This document shows, piece after piece, positions 60,242 to 64,000 of a stretch of 64,000 nt of DNA. Origin of the DNA: Melastoma dodecandrum. Taxonomy: Eukaryota; Streptophyta; Magnoliopsida; Myrtales; Melastomataceae. The stretch's first letter is position 1; each line of letters begins with the position of its first letter. A model generated the notes under the pieces. It was not told the origin of the DNA. It searched no databases and was given only the letters and a program-made list of their open reading frames with translations. The DNA is taken from contig JARUPY010000190.1 in the NCBI GenBank assembly GCA_029817715.1, forward strand, positions 2,232,001 to 2,296,000, given 5' to 3'. The translations under genes and the position numbers were made by a program.

Positions 60242-60649
60242 TCACTTAACAACAATTACAAAGGCTAAAATGCATACTATTGAAAATAAACAACAACACA
60301 TCCAAATATATCTGTTCTCCCCATTCTTCAGCATTTCGATTTTTGCTTTGGCTTTGATTAGTTCAACCTCCGTCTTCCTCAATTTAGCCTCAATATCAGC
60401 AATCTTCTCAATCTCCGACGCACCTCCACAACTACCATATCCACCACCTACGGGATCAATCCATTGAAAAAATTCACACCCACCATCTGATTCCTTGTAA
60501 CGAGGACAACCATAGTATCTCCGACCATAATTCTTTACATTTGAAGCTGTTTTCAAATTACATTCTACACCACATTGACAAAAAACATGTCGACCACTCA
60601 ATACAGTATTGTTCGAGCTTCTACACGAAGAACTTCTGGAAAAACCCAT
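60242..60649 (-). CDS. GRF-type zinc-finger, coiled-coil, tail-anchored MULE accessory protein
   Basis: Intronless, 135 aa, starting at the ATG 60649 (codons further upstream to 60688 need a GTG). Ser-rich N-terminus, then a GRF-type zinc finger with FCQCGVECNL, NYGRRYYGCP and CEFFQW (about 23-65), a Gly-rich spacer, a charged coiled coil (EIEKIADIEAKLRKTEVELIKAK, about 84-106) and a C-terminal hydrophobic helix (about 115-133, CCCLFSIVCILAFVIVV). GRF fingers bind single-stranded or structured nucleic acid in other proteins. It sits inside the MULE, convergent with the transposase, and starts 178 bp inside the right TIR, the mudrB position of MuDR. It is not similar to the mudrB product as I recall it. 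Plants have many small host GRF/coiled-coil/membrane proteins, so capture from the host is possible. Role in transposition is inference. Confidence 0.8.
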   Translation of the reverse strand: MGFSRSSSCRSSNNTVLSGRHVFCQCGVECNLKTASNVKNYGRRYYGCPRYKESDGGCEFFQWIDPVGGGYGSCGGASEIEKIADIEAKLRKTEVELIKAKAKIEMLKNGENRYIWMCCCLFSIVCILAFVIVVK

Positions 60650-60826
60650 TACACTTCTACTGAAAATCACAACACAAAGGGGACACACTATACTGCTTAT
60701 TCACTGAAAAAAATTAAAACGAGGTGGAACAATAACTGTGTGAGGAAACACCTAACGGGCTGACGAGGAACAATAACTGAAAATCACCACCAGAGAGCTG
60801 ACGAGGAACGAAGGGGACAGACGAGG

Positions 60827-61312
60827 GCCTCGGGGAACCATGAGAGGTCGGGGACCGCAGGGGGAAGCACGAAGGGAGGACGGGGAATGAAGGCCACACG
60901 TTCGGGACGGCCAATGGGAGGACTGGGGAACAAAGGGGAACAGAGGGGACCGGTTAGGGTATGAAAATGGGGGAAATCGATTCTGATAAAAGGGGGTGAT
61001 TTTGATTAGGGTTCGGTTCGCAACCGAGGAAAGGGGGGTGAATGATCGTCTCCCTGGAAGGCTTAGGGGTGGGGGTATTATCGGTTTTTCAGTGAACAGC
61101 GTGGGTAATTTGGGAAAGTCACCACTATAACGGCAACGAATAAACGGCGTTACGCCACGTGTGAATCCACGTAGGATTCCGTTAGTGAGTCCGATAACGG
61201 AGGATGGATTTGCAATAACGGCGTCAGATAGGGTTGTGGGAGGTGTAATTTTAAACGATGGGATAGATCTGTCAATTTTGAAATAGTACAGAATATATTT
61301 GTCAATTTGGCC
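60827..61312 (-). repeat. MULE right TIR
   Basis: 486 bp, inverse of 56213-56697, outer end reading GGCCAAATTGAC on the minus strand. Inner side is bordered by a GCTGACGAGGAAC motif occurring twice (60760-60772, 60797-60809). Confidence 0.95.
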
Positions 61313-61321
61313 CAATTTCTA
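61313..61321. repeat. MULE target-site duplication, right
   Basis: CAATTTCTA, identical to 56204-56212. Confidence 0.95.
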
Positions 61322-62724
61322 ATTAGTCTCACTTTTTAAATATAAAACATTAATATACAACTGACAGACGCCAGTCGCCACTGGTTCCATGTATAATTTT
61401 AAATCAAGGAGGTCGCAAAATATACAACAAAGGAAAGTACAGAAATAGCGTTACACGACAAAAAAAAATCGTGAAATAGGATTAATTTCTAAGTTTTCAA
61501 AATAATATCTCGAAACTTTATAAATACATAAGTTCGAATTTCTTCGTGAATGATCAAGGACGTTATTACCGAACCCGGTAATTAACGAGAAAGATAGGTG
61601 GTGAGGGACGGGGGAGGGCACGAGCATTCACCACCCAATTATACATGTGGTGTCTGACTTTGCTTTGGTCCAAACCTCGAGGAGCCATCCCCAACGTTTG
61701 GATTATTATTTATTATTAAAACGAGGGACCACCTACACCGCATGCTACCTACCACCTCAGATCACTCACCGACACCAGAAGGATTGATTCACCCGGGATG
61801 ATCCTTGTACCTTCTTCTTCTTCTTTTCAGATATAGGGTTAAGGATAGTTTTTGACATTTAACAACTAGTTTCAAACCATCCCAAAAAGAGGGGACCCAG
61901 TTACATATAAATATACAGACACCATCATCCATCCTAAAGTCTAGGCTTCCGTTCAACATCATACCTGGATCGCCGGATGCTCCCACGCTAGCAAAAATAC
62001 GTGACAGATATGAGCATCTATTCGTTATCGGGTCTTTCTTTTTCTCTTCTTCTCCACAATTTCCTTTTCTACCCTGCACATCCACGTACAACAACAGAGG
62101 AGGGGGGTAAACACCGTTATCTTCTGCCCAGAACGAGCAATCCAGCGAACAGAACTCATAAAATTAGCATTGGCCCAGTGTCTGATTCAAAAAACACCAG
62201 CCGTCTCCTATAACAAATACTATTTTTCACCGCCTTTTGTCAAGCAATTTTAAGCAATCCTCGTGTTCGTTCCATTTCTCCCAAAATAAAAAGTACAGGC
62301 CGACAAGTTTACAGGCGACGGTTAACAGATCTTCCCAGAGGATAGTAACATCAGCACAAAGTATTTGAATTGACATGGATAATGGTCATTTAAGAGGAAA
62401 CTGTAACATGGAAACATTCTGAAAAGTAAAAGACCGAAAATATGACCTAAGCATTCACTTCATTCAAAAGATCAAGATGTTCTACCAAAAATATAACAAA
62501 AAGATCAAGATAATTTTCACTGACACGTTCACATGGACGAAAGAAGATAATTTAGTAGAAAAGAGAAGCTTTCTGAAATATTAACAATAAAAGGATAGAT
62601 TCTGTTCTCTGGAAGCGCATTGTCTTTTTCTTCCACTTGCCTTGAAAGAAGGCTTTTTTCTACTCATTTACTGAGCTCCACTAACTGACTACAACGAAAT
62701 TGAAAAATACTGCACGTAGGTCAC
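61322..62724. other. intergenic and 3' flank of JmjC gene
   Basis: AT-rich near the MULE, with a TTC-repeat at 61813-61826. The part from about 62220 to 62724 is a plausible 3' UTR of the minus-strand JmjC gene. Frames such as 61789-62094 lack domains. Confidence 0.4.
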
Positions 62725-63490
62725 TCACCCAGAACTCAGATGCTCATCTAGCTTCCGTAAATCTTTTAAGGCCTTCCTCATCCCATAATAGGCCATTCTC
62801 TTCACCTATTCGCACATAAGAATATTCCAAAAGAAAAGAATCCTTCATTAAAGAGAATTGAGGAAAAGCTAAAACTAGGGGACAAGTAACCGAGGGCAAA
62901 AATATATGACAGCAGTATCCTGTCTTTCCATAAACAAACATCGCGAAAGGATATAGACAGAAGTGTAGCCTCAGATAAACACATAAAAAGCTACAAAGTA
63001 ATCATACATTGTTCTGATGGGAATGTCCTCTCCAGGGTAGTTACATTCATAAAAAACATCTGAGTCAAAAGCAAAACCATACTAACTTTTATCGTCCCCG
63101 AAATTCACTACCCCCAATGGGAGAACAGGCTCAAGAAAGCAAAACACAACGCAGAAATGACTGACTCAAGCAAAAACTGGAAGCAGAGAAGATTATATCC
63201 ACCACGCAAACCAATAGCTCATAAAAGAGATTGAAAGACAGATCAATGAGAGAAAAACATGGGAATAAAAGAACGCTGACTTTTTATAGACAAGAATGAT
63301 GTCCGAGCACATCAAAATTCATACATCTTACAACAGAATAGAACCAACCAAAAAATCCCAAACTATATACCTCTAACTTGTCTTCCTTGGCCCGGTGATT
63401 AGTTGGAAGAATGCGAAATTCCTTTGTCAGACGAAGACATTCTTTCACGTTCTCAGGAGAGACAAAATCAAGGGCCACCTTTATGCAAGA
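62725..63490 (-). CDS. JmjC lysine demethylase, KDM3/JMJ25-type, C-terminal exons (partial)
   Basis: Two exons: 63490-63371 and 62805-62725 (stop TGA at 62727-62725), phase-0 junctions. They encode 66 aa: [21 protein letters not shown]..., [10 protein letters not shown], then [16 protein letters not shown] to the stop. In plant KDM3-group demethylases (JMJ25/IBM1 and relatives) the segment [13 protein letters not shown] follows the HQVRNL stretch at the end of the JmjC catalytic domain, and EDKLEVKKM...A...AL is the usual C-terminus. These nuclear enzymes remove H3K9 methyl groups, protecting genes from silencing. The catalytic core and N-terminal RING/WRC zinc regions lie beyond position 64000; the 510 bp up to the window edge look like intron. 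Exact paralogue cannot be given. Confidence 0.75.
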
Positions 63491-64000
63491 CTGCCAGAGA
63501 TAAAACCGAATAAAGGTATTAGAGAGGCCTTAGACTGTTAAATCCAGAAAGTAAATAAGAGAGGACACAAGGGAAACTAAAGCGCAATCAATGTTGTTGC
63601 CATCTCACATTTCCAATATTTGCAAGAAATGCACCAAAATATCACCGAAACCCTATTTCCTTCACTAATCGATTAAACTTGTTTAGTCGCCACACACGGC
63701 ACCATTTATCCAATTTGGCATATACTGCTTTGGATGAAAGATTGAATTATTGTGCAGTGGGTCATCTGAATAATGCATCATGGAGTTGTATCTTGATTCT
63801 TGAATATACAAGTTTATGATTTACCATTCTTGTTATCAATGAAAAATATCAATAATTTGGTCCATTTTTAACACAAGATGAGCAGTTCCATTTAATATGC
63901 TTTGGAAAGTAGTTTGTTTCCATGATAATCCTCTCCTACCTAGCTATTTGGAAACTTCTGCTTAATCAGAATGCCAAAATGCTTGGGAATATAAATATTA
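63491..64000 (-). other. intron of the JmjC gene, running off the window
   Basis: AT-rich sequence upstream of the penultimate exon with no recognisable JmjC-coding segment. Confidence 0.45.

Larger units (their letters stand above)
56213..61312. mobile_element. complete Mutator-like element (MULE) with two convergent genes
   Basis: 5,100 bp bounded by inverted repeats of about 485 bp and a perfect 9-bp TSD. It contains a four-exon DDE transposase gene on the plus strand (56931-59904) and a one-exon GRF zinc-finger gene on the minus strand (60242-60649). Each start codon lies 180-235 bp inside its own TIR, so the TIRs probably supply both promoters. TIRs are highly similar, with about 8 substitutions in the outer 110 bp and fewer further in, suggesting a fairly young insertion. 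One apparent frameshift in the transposase makes this copy probably non-autonomous now. Confidence 0.95.

Noticed and set aside
60752..61315. 187-codon minus-strand frame, and its 108-codon counterpart at 56192-56518
   Set aside because: Both are the same TIR sequence read from the two ends of the MULE; no domain, and they are explained by the inverted repeat.

Overview
This is nuclear DNA of a flowering plant. It holds spliced genes with plant-only families (SAUR, ATL RING-H2, IDA-like peptide, KIN-12 phragmoplast kinesin, phytochelatin synthase, extensin/Ole e 1) and plant-type transposons (MULE, TRIM, TIR element). Introns are short to medium, intergenic DNA is AT-rich, and homopolymer G/C runs and microsatellites are frequent. 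The gene structures fit a dicot or early-diverging angiosperm; I cannot name the species.

Layout. 1-9.2 kb: an IDA-like secreted peptide gene (2062-2298), a miniature LTR retrotransposon (TRIM, 3979-4257) and an ATL E3 ubiquitin ligase gene (6538-7269) behind a 57-bp tandem promoter duplication. 9.2-16 kb: a small conserved membrane protein gene, then a minus-strand SAUR array with three intact genes and one decayed copy that share flanking repeats. 16.2-23.6 kb: a chloroplast-type DEAD-box helicase (RH22-like, 6 exons) and a complete phytochelatin synthase gene (8 exons, Cys56/His162/Asp180 all present). 23.6-31.5 kb: gene-poor DNA with a palindromic 100-bp element, a 583-bp TIR element with 155-bp arms, and long poly-G/C tracts. 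31.5-50.4 kb: three plus-strand genes, namely an extensin - Ole e 1 - extensin chimera, a 16-exon kinesin-12 (PAKRP1 type) and a 13-exon epsin (ENTH clathrin adaptor). 51.4-55.6 kb: a 10-exon minus-strand At3g49140-like plastid protein gene with an apparent in-frame TGA in exon 1. 56.2-61.3 kb: a 5.1-kb Mutator-like element (MULE) with 485-bp inverted repeats and a perfect 9-bp target duplication. 62.7 kb to the end: the last two exons of a minus-strand JmjC (KDM3/JMJ25-type) demethylase gene that continues past the window.

The host genes are unrelated housekeeping and regulatory genes, not a pathway cluster. Kinesin-12 and epsin are neighbours and both relate to membrane and cell-plate traffic, but I infer no functional link from adjacency. 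The most notable system is the MULE. It encodes a DDE transposase (with one apparent frameshift) and, convergently, a small GRF-type zinc-finger/coiled-coil/membrane-tail protein. Each gene starts just inside its own TIR, which is the layout of maize MuDR (mudrA/mudrB) but with a different kind of second protein.

Exons were assembled by eye from GT/GC-AG boundaries, phase and recalled family sequence. No alignment or expression evidence was available.
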